Virus record (IMG/VR): IMGVR_UViG_3300044691_000263
Span: 1 to 39,299 of that record
Strand: one strand, 5' to 3'
Source of the DNA: a virus
Length of the DNA: 39,299 bases
Part shown: in pieces, positions 9,805-17,402 of the stretch
How the letters are laid out: every line of letters begins with the position of its first letter
How positions within the stretch are numbered: position 1 is the first letter of the stretch
Notes under the pieces: generated by a model
The model's input: the letters and a program-made list of their open reading frames with translations, nothing else
What the model was told of the DNA's origin: nothing
Databases searched by the model: none
Translations under genes and position numbers: made by a program

Positions 9805-10257
9805 TTAAAAGTCTAAGCCGCTCACCGTTGCCAGGGCGACCAACTCAATAACTGCGACCACCGACGTCGATGTGAAGGGCTGGCCCGTCACGGTGTCAAT
9901 GGCCGTGAATTGCATGCCGACCTGGCACAGCTGCGAGCCGATATACGGGAACGTCATCTGCCACGCGGATCCGAGCACTTGCAAATACATCGTCGCCGCG
10001 AATGCGGGATACGAGAACGGCAGTCCTAGAGTGCCGACTGCTCCGGCCGGATTAAGCGCTATCGGGCCGCAGCCGGGTAGCACGACGCTGTTCGTGATGT
10101 CGTCGATCTCGATGTTAATCGAAGTCGGAACCACTGGCGTATTCGTATGGTCGACAAACTGTAGATCCAGGAATAGGTCCGTACTCGGATACGCCTTGAC
10201 GTTGGCATACGGGAGTACGGGAACACCCTGCAAATACCTATTGCCTATTACGCCCAT
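9805..10257 (-). CDS. Putative virion protein, unknown
   Basis: This 150-residue, beta-rich protein is low in charge and rich in Val, Thr, Pro and Ile, as is common for phage structural proteins. Segments such as DLFLDLQFVDHTNTPVVPTS and SINIEIDDITNSVVLPGCG suggest an immunoglobulin-like or other beta-sandwich fold. No family is recognised. It lies between virion-type genes and the co-chaperonin pair. Its assignment as structural is based on composition and context. Confidence 0.6.
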   Translation of the reverse strand: MGVIGNRYLQGVPVLPYANVKAYPSTDLFLDLQFVDHTNTPVVPTSINIEIDDITNSVVLPGCGPIALNPAGAVGTLGLPFSYPAFAATMYLQVLGSAWQMTFPYIGSQLCQVGMQFTAIDTVTGQPFTSTSVVAVIELVALATVSGLDF

Positions 10258-10331
10258 GTCAGATTACCGCCAAGATCGATCCATGCGGATAGAGCAATAA
10301 CACATACCCAAGCGAATTTGAGTAACGATTA

Positions 10332-10685
10332 TCATCGCATCTTCTTGAACGAACGTTCGCCGCTCGTTCCGCGGAACTCGTGCGGGTGCTTACCAGAGAG
10401 AACGTGCTTCGTCCGTTCATGCACCGCCTTGTGCTCCTTCGTAGTGATGCGTCCTTCCACCCAGTCGTCGGTCGCGCGACGCAGTGTGTGCTTCGCGTTT
10501 TCCTTCATGATTTTCTTTTCTGGCATAGGCTTCGGCGCCTGGTACGAGGCTAGTTCGCCATGCTGTTGCATGGGTTCGGTGACCGACTTCTCGCCCTTCG
10601 ATTTCTTGGAGCGTTTTTTATCTTGACCCTTCGGGGTCTTGCTGATGCCGAGGATGGCACCGAGCATGGGTGCGATATCAGCCAC
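10332..10685 (-). CDS. Basic hypothetical protein
   Basis: This 117-residue protein is Lys-rich (GQDKKRSKKSKGEK near residue 20; many Lys, His and Arg later) with a short hydrophobic N-terminus (MADIAPMLGAILGIS). The start codon is GTG at 10685, preceded by a strong AAAGGAGG site. The segment RRATDDWVEGRITTKEHKAV looks helical. No domain is recognised. It may bind nucleic acid or be a small head-associated protein, but neither can be shown. Its 5' end overlaps the next upstream gene's 3' end by 8 bases. Confidence 0.6.
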   Translation of the reverse strand: MADIAPMLGAILGISKTPKGQDKKRSKKSKGEKSVTEPMQQHGELASYQAPKPMPEKKIMKENAKHTLRRATDDWVEGRITTKEHKAVHERTKHVLSGKHPHEFRGTSGERSFKKMR

Positions 10686-10995
10686 CTACGCCTCCTTTAC
10701 CGCCCGTTATTTCAAACGCTGTTGGGGCACTGGATATGAAGAACGAGTTTGACGGAACCTCGATGTACATAACAGACCCGACTGTCATGCCGAGCGTGTT
10801 GAATACCGGTACGCCGGCCCCAGGAGCGCCCTTTGCGGTGATGTTGCTGTTACCGCCCCAGGTTAGATAGGCTGTAGCGAGACAGCGCACGCGGAACGTG
10901 GTAGCGTCCAGCTGCGTATCCGTTGAGACTTGTACCGCAGTCGCGCCGACTAGAATCGTCTGCGTGATGGGGTGGAATGTAGTATCAATCGACAT
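10678..10995 (-). CDS. Small putative virion protein
   Basis: This is a 105-residue protein starting MSIDTTFHPITQTILVGA, with a GAGGG ribosome site before the ATG at 10995. It is rich in Thr, Val, Gly and Ala and predicted to be beta-structured, with a Gly-rich C-terminus (GGKGGVGG). The pattern, with TFRVRCLATAYLTWGGN in the middle and VMYIEVPSNSFFISSA near the end, resembles small phage structural or decoration-type proteins, but I cannot name a family. It is part of the overlapping small-gene run between tailspike and co-chaperonins. Confidence 0.6.
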   Translation of the reverse strand: MSIDTTFHPITQTILVGATAVQVSTDTQLDATTFRVRCLATAYLTWGGNSNITAKGAPGAGVPVFNTLGMTVGSVMYIEVPSNSFFISSAPTAFEITGGKGGVGG

Positions 10996-10996
10996 T

Positions 10997-11191
10997 TTAT
11001 TTACCCTCTGCCCAGGCATTCATCTCGCGCTTGCGATCCGCACGACCTTCCTTGGACTTGTGCGCGGTCTTTCGCATGTCGGCGTGCATGAACTCTTTCG
11101 CAACGGCGACCGGCGGACCGCCGCTCGTGGGTTTGAACCCATGAGCAACGGCCCGCATCAGTTTCGCCTGCGCTGGGGATTTGCTTGGCAT
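10997..11191 (-). CDS. Small conserved-type phage protein (MPSKSxAQ start)
   Basis: This is a 64-residue basic protein. The opening MPSKSPAQAKLMRAVAHGFK and the following PVAVAKEFMHADM match a small protein pattern I recall from many tailed phages, where it starts with SKS, then QxxLM and ends in a charged helix. Function is unknown in those phages too. It lies among the small genes between tailspike and the co-chaperonins. The 4-base overlap with the next gene upstream suggests coupled translation. Confidence 0.65.
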   Translation of the reverse strand: MPSKSPAQAKLMRAVAHGFKPTSGGPPVAVAKEFMHADMRKTAHKSKEGRADRKREMNAWAEGK

Positions 11192-11436
11192 TACCGTTCG
11201 GTCAATGCCTTATCCCCGTCCGGGGTTTCGCGATTCTTTACCGCGTTCTGATAGATGCGGCTGGCGCATGCGTTCAGCTCATTCTCGCCGCCGGAGTCAT
11301 TGACGTCCGAGTGCGGGAGCAGCGTCTTCTCGGCGCCCATCTTACCGCGGCTAGCGCCGTGTGTGCCCTCAACGCCGGCCCGGCGGCCTTCCAAATACTC
11401 TTCGCCCTTCATCTTGGCTGATTCTTTCTTACCCAT
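11191..11436 (-). CDS. Small charged hypothetical protein
   Basis: This is an 81-residue, highly charged, probably disordered protein (MGKKESAKMKGEEYLEGRRA at the start). It has no membrane segment, cysteine cluster or recognised motif. Its stop overlaps the ATG of the 64-residue gene. The region downstream of its start is well spaced from the previous virion-type gene (34 bases). Nothing about function can be stated. Confidence 0.5.
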   Translation of the reverse strand: MGKKESAKMKGEEYLEGRRAGVEGTHGASRGKMGAEKTLLPHSDVNDSGGENELNACASRIYQNAVKNRETPDGDKALTER

Positions 11437-11470
11437 GTGAAAAATTCCTCTTGTTAAAATCGAAAATTAA

Positions 11471-11962
11471 TTACGGTGCGCCGCTCAGGAATGACCCTTC
11501 GCTCTGCATGGTGACCGTGGTCGGGGAGGTGATCGTCACAACGTACACGCGTGACGTGACGGTGGCGATAGTGCCGGCGTTGGTTCCTACAAGCGTAACA
11601 CCAGCGCCGCCCGTGAGCGTGATCGCGCCAGTGTCCTGGTTGTTGATCGTCAGTGTCCAGGTCATGTTAAACAGGTTCGGAACTCCGGGCGGCGGGTTGA
11701 CGCCGGCCGCGAACGAGCCTAGGCCCTGCTTGTACGCTGTCGCTACCGCGTTCTGAACCTGCGCGATAATGTTGATCGCGGAGTCCGTAGTAAACGCCAC
11801 CGCGGCCTGGCCGCTCGCTACAATGTAGCAGTCGCCCGCGCCTGCAATAGCCGTCGCCTGCAGCACGGTGCCAGTGGCTTGCGCCGTGGCGGTGAACTGA
11901 GTCTGCGCTAACGCGGAGACCGCGTTATAAAAATCGTCTCGGAAGACGCCCAATGCTGTCAT
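11471..11962 (-). CDS. Putative virion protein, unknown
   Basis: This 163-residue protein is rich in Ala, Thr, Val and Gly and nearly free of charged residues, typical of beta-structured phage structural proteins. The C-terminal half alternates short Val/Thr strands (YVVTITSPTTVTMQSEG) and suggests a beta-sandwich. A Pro-Pro-Pro-Gly stretch separates it from the more helical N-terminal half (FYNAVSALAQTQFTATAQAT). No family is recognised. It follows the tailspike gene after a hairpin-containing gap. Confidence 0.6.
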   Translation of the reverse strand: MTALGVFRDDFYNAVSALAQTQFTATAQATGTVLQATAIAGAGDCYIVASGQAAVAFTTDSAINIIAQVQNAVATAYKQGLGSFAAGVNPPPGVPNLFNMTWTLTINNQDTGAITLTGGAGVTLVGTNAGTIATVTSRVYVVTITSPTTVTMQSEGSFLSGAP

Positions 11963-11990
11963 GAAATTTTCCTCTTAAATCAAATCATCG

Positions 11991-12021
11991 CCGCCAGTGG
12001 CGGATAAGCAGCAGGGGTTAT
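11991..12021 (-). other. Inverted repeats in gap after the tailspike gene
   Basis: The 77-base gap between tailspike and the next gene holds a perfect 13-base inverted repeat (CCGCCA, centre, TGGCGG; 11991-12003) and an adjacent GGGG/CCCC hairpin (about 12013-12028). Neither is followed by a clear T-run on the minus strand, so they could attenuate transcription or stabilise mRNA ends, but a canonical terminator is not shown. Confidence 0.4.
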
Positions 12022-12039
12022 ATGCCCCTACATGAAAAA

Positions 12040-14040
12040 TCATATCGGGTAGCTTATTTGGAAATACACGATACTAGTAGTCGAAAAATTAGCGTCCGTT
12101 ATAGCGCCGGTCGATGTTACCCCCTGTTGCACTAGACTCATGATGTTCGAGTTAGCCGGAAGAACTCCAACAATTGGCGCTGTAGTCAACCCCACCATAT
12201 TCGATTGCCCTAATACAAGTCCCAGAGATATGGCGGAGGAATCCAACCTAGACTTAAATGGTAGAACGAAAGCGGCTGCACCCGCGCCGTTTTTAGCTGT
12301 CAGGGTGCACGCCCCTTTAATCGTACATAACCCATCAGAAATAATCGTATCTACTGGCGTACTAGTTCCAGCTACAACTACACCTCCAAAGGTGAGTGAG
12401 ATGGTGCTAAAAAAGGCTCTAGATGCTATGAACCCGTTACCGTTTCGGATATCGCGAGGATCTCCGATAATTACAGCCCACCCCGATTCAAAATTATCAT
12501 AGTTAATCTGGCAGATTGCGGCACTAGTAGTCAGACTAACGTTAGTGATGACGAATCCAGCACAGGATCCTTGTAGCCGAATCTGATCAAATAGCTTGTT
12601 TGCTGACGTCGCTGTCTGTACGGTTCCACCAACTCCGGCGAAATAATCAAATTCTATACCGATACTAGCGGACATGTTCTGTTCGCTGTGCTTCAGGTAT
12701 ATATTAGTCACCGTTGGCGGCGGAAAAACTACGGACGGATCGCCTTGTACCTGGAGTGATACGCGAGGCGTAGAATTACCTGGGGAGTTTTTATATAACG
12801 CGTCAACGCTAATACCGTCGATGCTACGAGAGTAGCTCTTAATTATAGAACCAAAACCGAAATTTGTTTGATCGGCGTCTAGACGAGCTATCGTGACTCC
12901 GTTACACCCGTACAGAAAATGCGGTCTATTAACTCGTAAAGTGTACAAATTCTCAATAAAAATGTTATCGCCGCCATTGTTAATATTAACCCCATACTCG
13001 CTCGGGCCGTTCACCACAGTGTTCCCGAGTAGGCTGATATTATTAGAAACTATCCCGTTAACGTTCAGACCATCAATGACATCGAAGCCGTTAAAACATT
13101 TAGTAGCGGTCAAGTCATAAGTGGTTATACCGCTCGATAGACCTGAATTAGATGTCACGCAAATCGGCAAGATAGAGGCGACTGTTGTTATATTTCCAGC
13201 ACCAGAAGATGCTGTAACCGGGACCGAGAATCCTGCCCCCGAACCTCCGAGATTCGCATTCGAGGTTGATAGTACATCGCCTATCTGGTATCCCTGCGCC
13301 ACGGACGTGGTGGTAGAGCCTCCGGCGTACGTTACCGTAACAGATGTGACGGCGCCCCCGGAAACTACTATTGTAGCCGCTACACCATGTCCAGTTCCGC
13401 CAGTCAATAATACGTTTTTGTACGTTCCGTTGACGTACCCCGCGCCTGGCGTGATGGCGCCGACAGAAAATACACCCCCACTCATCACCTGAGTGCCTAA
13501 GAAATTAGGCTTTTTGAAATCTATGTTGGTGCAATTGTCGAGGAGGAAACCTATCCCACCACCGGTAAGAGTAGATTTAAATAATGCGCCGGCAAAGTCA
13601 AAGGTGATGTTAGATCCGCCGAGGCAGTAGATCTGCACCTGAAACGGTGAGCCGTTGATACTGCCGTTGCTGTTCTGATTCGCGATATTTACCGAAGGGT
13701 TCGTAGCATCTAAGCTAGTAACCGCATAGATTGCCGCGTTGATGAAGCTGATAACACCGCCGCCCTGAGCTTTGGCGACGTTCCATGCGGTCTTTATTGC
13801 GGCCGTCATGTCCGTGGTGCCGGGTACGGTATTGTTCGCATACCGATCCACAGTCAACTCAGGTACGGTGAAGTTCACCGGCATCACACCGATTGATATC
13901 TCCACGGGCGTGATAGGGAATCGTCCCACACCGTTGGTGTAGAGATCAGTGAAGTTAGCATTGATCTTATCAAACGCCGACTTCGGTGAATCTCCCTGAC
14001 CGCTGTTCGCTGGAGTTGTGACTATTAATTGCTGCGTCAC
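12040..14040 (-). CDS. Tailspike / tail fibre with right-handed beta-helix
   Basis: This 666-residue protein is the probable receptor-binding tailspike. Residues 1-40 contain SPKSAFDKINANFTDLY, a motif common at the virion-attachment end of phage tail proteins. Residues about 64-100 (TVDRYANNTVPGTTDMTAAI, then AKAQGGGVISF) are the classic entry into a pectate-lyase-type beta-helix. The middle has the short Asn/Gly/Ile-rich rungs of a solenoid. Residues about 190-280 form a distinct Gly/Thr/Val-rich insert (GAGYVNGTYKNVLLTGGTGH). The C-terminus is beta-rich and probably trimerising. Polysaccharide depolymerase activity is possible but no catalytic residues could be assigned. The ATG overlaps the upstream stop as ATGA. 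Confidence 0.8.
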   Translation of the reverse strand: MTQQLIVTTPANSGQGDSPKSAFDKINANFTDLYTNGVGRFPITPVEISIGVMPVNFTVPELTVDRYANNTVPGTTDMTAAIKTAWNVAKAQGGGVISFINAAIYAVTSLDATNPSVNIANQNSNGSINGSPFQVQIYCLGGSNITFDFAGALFKSTLTGGGIGFLLDNCTNIDFKKPNFLGTQVMSGGVFSVGAITPGAGYVNGTYKNVLLTGGTGHGVAATIVVSGGAVTSVTVTYAGGSTTTSVAQGYQIGDVLSTSNANLGGSGAGFSVPVTASSGAGNITTVASILPICVTSNSGLSSGITTYDLTATKCFNGFDVIDGLNVNGIVSNNISLLGNTVVNGPSEYGVNINNGGDNIFIENLYTLRVNRPHFLYGCNGVTIARLDADQTNFGFGSIIKSYSRSIDGISVDALYKNSPGNSTPRVSLQVQGDPSVVFPPPTVTNIYLKHSEQNMSASIGIEFDYFAGVGGTVQTATSANKLFDQIRLQGSCAGFVITNVSLTTSAAICQINYDNFESGWAVIIGDPRDIRNGNGFIASRAFFSTISLTFGGVVVAGTSTPVDTIISDGLCTIKGACTLTAKNGAGAAAFVLPFKSRLDSSAISLGLVLGQSNMVGLTTAPIVGVLPANSNIMSLVQQGVTSTGAITDANFSTTSIVYFQISYPI

Positions 14041-14363
14041 AGCTGACTATCCGCGACGTCTGGAGATTCTTGATCTGCCGTCCACACCTGTGACGTGCTA
14101 TCGTCCGCGTAGACTTGATCTGCTGTCCGTCCGCTAACGGCGCCATTCGAGAGGCCGGCCTTTATATTTTTGTTGTTCCTATCAAAAATGTCCGTACCAT
14201 CACGCGATGCATTAGATAGATTCACGAGCGGCGACTTTGGTTGCGCAACAGGTATCGCGCCGCCACCATTCGCGCCCCAGGTGTCGCCACCCATTCGCAC
14301 AACGGCAAAAACATCAGGATTCGGTGTCAGCGTCTGACCGCCGTTCGCTGCTGTACGGGCCAT
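14037..14363 (-). CDS. Hypothetical protein upstream of tailspike
   Basis: This 108-residue protein is Asn/Gly/Asp-rich (MARTAANGGQTLTPNPDVFA; later NLSNASRDGTDIFDRNNKNI) and probably part of the virion or a tail adaptor, judged only from its position between the SRG-motif proteins and tailspike. It lacks membrane segments and cysteines. Its stop overlaps the tailspike ATG, so translation is likely coupled to tailspike. No family is recognised. Confidence 0.6.
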   Translation of the reverse strand: MARTAANGGQTLTPNPDVFAVVRMGGDTWGANGGGAIPVAQPKSPLVNLSNASRDGTDIFDRNNKNIKAGLSNGAVSGRTADQVYADDSTSQVWTADQESPDVADSQL

Positions 14364-14798
14364 TTAGTTGCCTGTGTAATTCTGCGACGCACCGGCCGCC
14401 GGATAGGTGAGGCCGTTAGCTGGGCCAGTCACGACTGGTACTGACGCGGGCTGCGATACGTTCGTCGCGCCGCCGTTGGCGGGAACGAACGCCGACTGAC
14501 CGTAGGTCGAGTCCGCCAATATCACTTGACCGCGCGACATCTGCGCTAGCAGCGAGTCGGTTCCCGGCGCACTTAGCACGTTCGTCGGCACCGAGCTGGC
14601 GATGATGTTGCCGGCCGCGAGTTGTGTGGTGAGCGGCGCGCCGCTGGAGTTCTGGTTACCTGGTAGATTGATAGCCACCCCGCCGGCCTCGATGTTCGGG
14701 TTGCCCTGCATCAGGTTGCCGGCGCCGGGAACGGGTGCCGCGCCCGGGTAGCCGTCGTTCACTTCAGTCGGGGAAGCGGGGCCGAAAAAATTAGTCAT
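14364..14798 (-). CDS. SRG-motif virion-type protein D
   Basis: This 144-residue, Ala/Gly/Asn/Pro-rich protein has almost no charge. It contains the motif SLLAQMSRGQVILAD (SRG at residues 88-90) and a weaker upstream copy (TTQLAAGNIIASS, AAG at 61-63). The same motif occurs in the three genes upstream, so these are probably diverged paralogs. Its composition and position before tailspike suggest tail or capsid decoration. No known family is recognised. Confidence 0.6.
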   Translation of the reverse strand: MTNFFGPASPTEVNDGYPGAAPVPGAGNLMQGNPNIEAGGVAINLPGNQNSSGAPLTTQLAAGNIIASSVPTNVLSAPGTDSLLAQMSRGQVILADSTYGQSAFVPANGGATNVSQPASVPVVTGPANGLTYPAAGASQNYTGN

Positions 14799-14802
14799 GG
14801 GC

Positions 14803-15282
14803 TTATCCTACGTAAACTGGCGCGCTGTTGCCGCCCTGTAGCGTGAGCGTCGACGATGGTTGCGGCGTCGCTACCTGACTCGATTGACCCGAAGTTGGGC
14901 CCTCTGTCTGGTTCGCGCCACCGGCACCTAAGCTGCCGCTGCCGTTCGAGTCGCTATTCATGTAATCTGCGCCCGCCTGCAATCCAGTCCCGTTCTCGCC
15001 GCCCTTAGACAGTGCCTCTAGCAGCGTGCGCCCGCCGCTAGATGCAACGATACCAACCGAGCTGGTCGTGCCGAATCCGGTCACGTTAATGTTAGCGGGC
15101 AGTGCGCCACGCGAGGCGGATGATAGTACCGTGTCGCCGCTGGCGTTATTCGAGTTAGGTGGAAACATTCCCACGCCGGGCTGAACGACTTGAAGCGTCG
15201 CCTGAACGGCGTTGCCGGGCTGCGTACCTTGAAACCCGGTCGTGTTGAGAGGTGTGCCGTAAGGCGTGCCGAACAAAGTCAT
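14803..15282 (-). CDS. SRG-motif virion-type protein C
   Basis: This is a 159-residue, Gly/Ser/Asn/Gln-rich protein. It contains two motif copies: DTVLSSASRGALPANINVTG (SRG at 57-59) and RTLLEALSKGGENG (SKG at 92-94), 35 residues apart. The C-terminal third is very low in complexity. Its start overlaps the neighbour's stop as ATGA. Function is unknown; it belongs to a tandem family of four with genes 14364-14798, 15279-15806 and 15809-16336. Confidence 0.6.
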   Translation of the reverse strand: MTLFGTPYGTPLNTTGFQGTQPGNAVQATLQVVQPGVGMFPPNSNNASGDTVLSSASRGALPANINVTGFGTTSSVGIVASSGGRTLLEALSKGGENGTGLQAGADYMNSDSNGSGSLGAGGANQTEGPTSGQSSQVATPQPSSTLTLQGGNSAPVYVG

Positions 15283-15806
15283 CCTGTGAATACTCCCGAT
15301 AGTAAGCCGACACTTGCTGTAGTCGCGGCCCCAGGCAACGGTGCGCTCACCACAGACTCGATATTAGTTTGTGTGGGCCCAATAGACAGGGCGACATTGA
15401 CGCCATCACCGCCAACAAAAACCTGAGTGTTAACTGCACCGGTCTCGGTGGCGGTAGGGTTATTAGCGGTCCCTGCCTCCGCTACGCCGAGATCTTGCTG
15501 CGCGCCGTTACCAGACGAAAATGCTTCATCCAACGACTCGCCGTCTCCTTGTAGCGCGCTGATGCCGACGCTTACAGATTGACCTACCACAGTAGACACT
15601 TGAATGTTACGCGGAATAATTCCTCTAGAGCACGCTTCCAGCATCGACATCTGCACGCCCGTCGCCTGCATGCCGCCGGTTACCGGCGCGGAGGTGGGCT
15701 GCTGAATTGTCGGGCCGCCCGGGGGTGAGGCGCCGTTCTGTGCACCGAAGAAGGGGCTGATCGGCTGACCGACAACCACTCCGCCGTTGGGTCCATAGAT
15801 CGACAT
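15279..15806 (-). CDS. SRG-motif virion-type protein B
   Basis: This 175-residue, Gly/Ser/Val/Thr-rich protein has few charges. Motif copies are MSMLEACSRGIIPRNIQVST (SRG at 60-62) and ESLDEAFSSGNGA (SSG at 97-99). The N-terminus (MSIYGPNGGVVVGQPISPFF) resembles the N-termini of the other members, which also start with a short aromatic/Gly segment. No family is recognised. It is in the same operon as the other SRG-motif genes and is 2 bases from the upstream gene. Confidence 0.6.
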   Translation of the reverse strand: MSIYGPNGGVVVGQPISPFFGAQNGASPPGGPTIQQPTSAPVTGGMQATGVQMSMLEACSRGIIPRNIQVSTVVGQSVSVGISALQGDGESLDEAFSSGNGAQQDLGVAEAGTANNPTATETGAVNTQVFVGGDGVNVALSIGPTQTNIESVVSAPLPGAATTASVGLLSGVFTG

Positions 15807-15808
15807 GA

Positions 15809-16336
15809 TTAATTCCCGCCGTATTGTGCAGGCGAAGCTAGTGCGACCGCTGGAGCGTTCGCCATCTGCTTCGGATCCGCGAGCTGCGCGCCGCCGAAGT
15901 TGGTTGAAGAGTTGCCGGACGCATTCGATACCGCGGCGCCCAGGCCGCCGGTCCCGGAGATCTGCGCCGCCGCTGAGCCGCCGTTGCCGGCGCCGATGCC
16001 GGGCCCAGATACCACGCCGATGCCGTTCGTTGCATTCTGTGGCACGCCCTGGCTGATGGCCTGCATCAGGGTCGGGTTCCCGTTCGCGTTACCGATACCG
16101 CCGAGGCCCGCCACCGCATAGAGCTGGTTCAGCGAGATCTCGCCGCGCGAGACCGCGGCCATGATAGACTCCGCGCTGGAATTGAAGTACGTGACCGAGC
16201 CATACGGGGCCGGGTTACCAGCCTGACCGACGGGGGCGGAGCCGGCCGCCGGGCCCTGGTCCAACCAAATATTCGCGCCAGTGGGGCCGGCCGCGGGCTG
16301 CGCGCCAGATACTGCGCCGAGATTACCAATTGCCAT
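15809..16336 (-). CDS. SRG-motif virion-type protein A
   Basis: This 175-residue protein starts at ATG 16336, which follows a GAGGAC ribosome site; an in-frame ATG at 16390 would add 18 residues but lacks a better site. It is Ala/Gly/Asn/Ser-rich. Motif copies are ESIMAAVSRGEISLNQLYAV (SRG at 63-65) and TLMQAISQGVPQN (SQG at 95-97), 32 residues apart. It is the first of four tandem members of this apparently paralogous set. A structural role is inferred from composition and context. Confidence 0.6.
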   Translation of the reverse strand: MAIGNLGAVSGAQPAAGPTGANIWLDQGPAAGSAPVGQAGNPAPYGSVTYFNSSAESIMAAVSRGEISLNQLYAVAGLGGIGNANGNPTLMQAISQGVPQNATNGIGVVSGPGIGAGNGGSAAAQISGTGGLGAAVSNASGNSSTNFGGAQLADPKQMANAPAVALASPAQYGGN

Positions 16337-16440
16337 GGTGAGAAGTCCTCTGCTGTTATCGTCAAGTGCGTCGGGTATCTCACCACCCATCTCAAATTCA
16401 TCCCAGATATTGATGCGCCTCTGGGGCGGGCTTCCGGTTC

Positions 16441-16515
16441 TGGCTGGAGAAGTTGGGATCGAACCAACGACCTAACCGTTAACAGCGGTTCGCTCTACCT
16501 CTGAGCTATACTCCA
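16441..16515 (-). tRNA. tRNA-Asn (anticodon GTT)
   Basis: This 75-base cloverleaf is on the minus strand, with the 3' CCA encoded. The anticodon stem AACCG/CGGTT encloses loop CTGTTAA, giving anticodon GTT. The T arm GTTGG-TTCGATC-CCAAC and D arm GCTC/GAGC are intact. The acceptor stem pairs except for one T-T mismatch at its sixth position, and the discriminator base is G, as in bacterial tRNA-Asn. It lies inside the late operon between the SRG-motif genes and the protease region and overlaps the end of a 51-codon reading frame. It may support translation of the Asn-rich structural proteins. Confidence 0.9.
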
Positions 16516-16627
16516 GAAAATCAAACCACGCCCATGCCTCTGTGCCAGGGTACTCCCGAGCTATTGCGTAGGCGCGGGACCCGTTCAGTACCCGGCTCTC
16601 GAACTCAGCTAAGAACTTTTCGGTCAT
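16472..16627 (-). CDS. Small ORF overlapping the tRNA gene
   Basis: This 51-residue reading frame starts MTEKFLAEFESRVLNGSRAY. Its ATG overlaps the protease stop codon as ATGA, the same coupling used throughout this operon, which supports it being translated. Its last 14 or so codons (LEYSSEVERTAVNG) lie within the tRNA-Asn sequence, so the two overlap by 44 bases. No family is recognised. The helix-like first half and Trp-rich middle (EAWAWFDFLEY) are protein-like, but the overlap with a tRNA makes it less certain. Confidence 0.5.
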   Translation of the reverse strand: MTEKFLAEFESRVLNGSRAYAIAREYPGTEAWAWFDFLEYSSEVERTAVNG

Positions 16628-17256
16628 CACGGCGGCGTGACCCCCATCATGCTGTACTGGAGCGGCGTAAACTCAAGCGGGTACGCGCCCATCAATCGGA
16701 AGACCAGTCCCTGGTGCGGGTGCGTGCTGATGTAGCTCATGACACCGATCACCTTGCCGGATGCGTCGAATATGCCGGCGCCGCTGTCTCCAAAGAATCC
16801 ATTGACGTCCATCACCATCTCAGAGTGATGATAGCTCGTAACGTAACCTTCGCGATATACGTTGTTGATCTTCGCCGGGTTGCCCCAGTAATGCACGGGC
16901 GCGCCGACCGCGGGCCGCTGCCCTAGCTGAGCATGATCTTTAAAAACGAAGATCACCTTCACCAAGGCGTGGTCAGCGTCGTCGAAAACTATTGCTTCGA
17001 TGTATACTTTGTAACCGTCCACCAAAATCGAAGTCGGCGCGGCAGCGGGCGGGATCCTGGACCCCAGCTCGTTCTCTTCTTCCTCGAAGCAGTGCGCGGC
17101 GGAGAGAATTACGCTCGGCGCCACCACTGTGCCGGAGCACGTTGCGCCGTCGATAGTCAGCCGCGCGGTTGCCGGCGAGGGGTCCGCGGCGGTAGCGGCG
17201 CGAGCTAGCGCGACAATCATCAGGACACAAAGAAACAGACGCCCTAGAAATTTCAT
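16627..17256 (-). CDS. Exported trypsin-like (S1) serine protease
   Basis: This 209-residue protein has an N-terminal signal peptide (MKFLGRLFLCVLMIVALARA, likely cleaved after ATA) and a chymotrypsin-fold protease domain. The catalytic triad is visible: His55 in LSAAHCF, Asp95 in DADHALVKV, and Ser158 in FFGDSGAGIF. Cys40 and Cys56 could form the usual disulfide near the His. The predicted site of action is the periplasm or outside the cell. The start at 17256 is preferred because it gives proper spacing from GGGAG and overlaps the upstream stop as ATGA. It lies in the late operon, unusual company for a secreted protease; a role in lysis, host envelope modification or protein processing is speculation. 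Confidence 0.8.
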   Translation of the reverse strand: MKFLGRLFLCVLMIVALARAATAADPSPATARLTIDGATCSGTVVAPSVILSAAHCFEEEENELGSRIPPAAAPTSILVDGYKVYIEAIVFDDADHALVKVIFVFKDHAQLGQRPAVGAPVHYWGNPAKINNVYREGYVTSYHHSEMVMDVNGFFGDSGAGIFDASGKVIGVMSYISTHPHQGLVFRLMGAYPLEFTPLQYSMMGVTPP

Positions 17257-17402
17257 CGGCATTCACTCCCGACGCGCACCTTTATGCCGAACGCCTTCAT
17301 GTGGATCAAGTTCTCATGGAGCATCGTGATCAGACAGTACGCTGTCTTCCAGCGTCGTGCCGACTCGCTCCACACCTGAAATTTAAGCCGAGAGGTGCTC
17401 AT
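17253..17402 (-). CDS. Small hypothetical protein
   Basis: This is a 49-residue frame starting MSTSRLKFQVWSESARRWKT at ATG 17402, overlapping the upstream gene by 20 bases and the protease ATG by 4 bases. It is basic, with two cysteines and no membrane segment. The coupled overlaps on both sides are the main support. The ribosome site is weak. No family is recognised. Confidence 0.45.
   Translation of the reverse strand: MSTSRLKFQVWSESARRWKTAYCLITMLHENLIHMKAFGIKVRVGSECR

Noticed and set aside
12040-14040. Diversity-generating retroelement target in tailspike
   Set aside because: No reverse transcriptase or template/variable repeat pair was seen in the window.
16441-16515. tRNA-Asn as a prophage attachment site
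   Set aside because: It sits inside the late operon with no integrase next to it, so there is no evidence for integration there.
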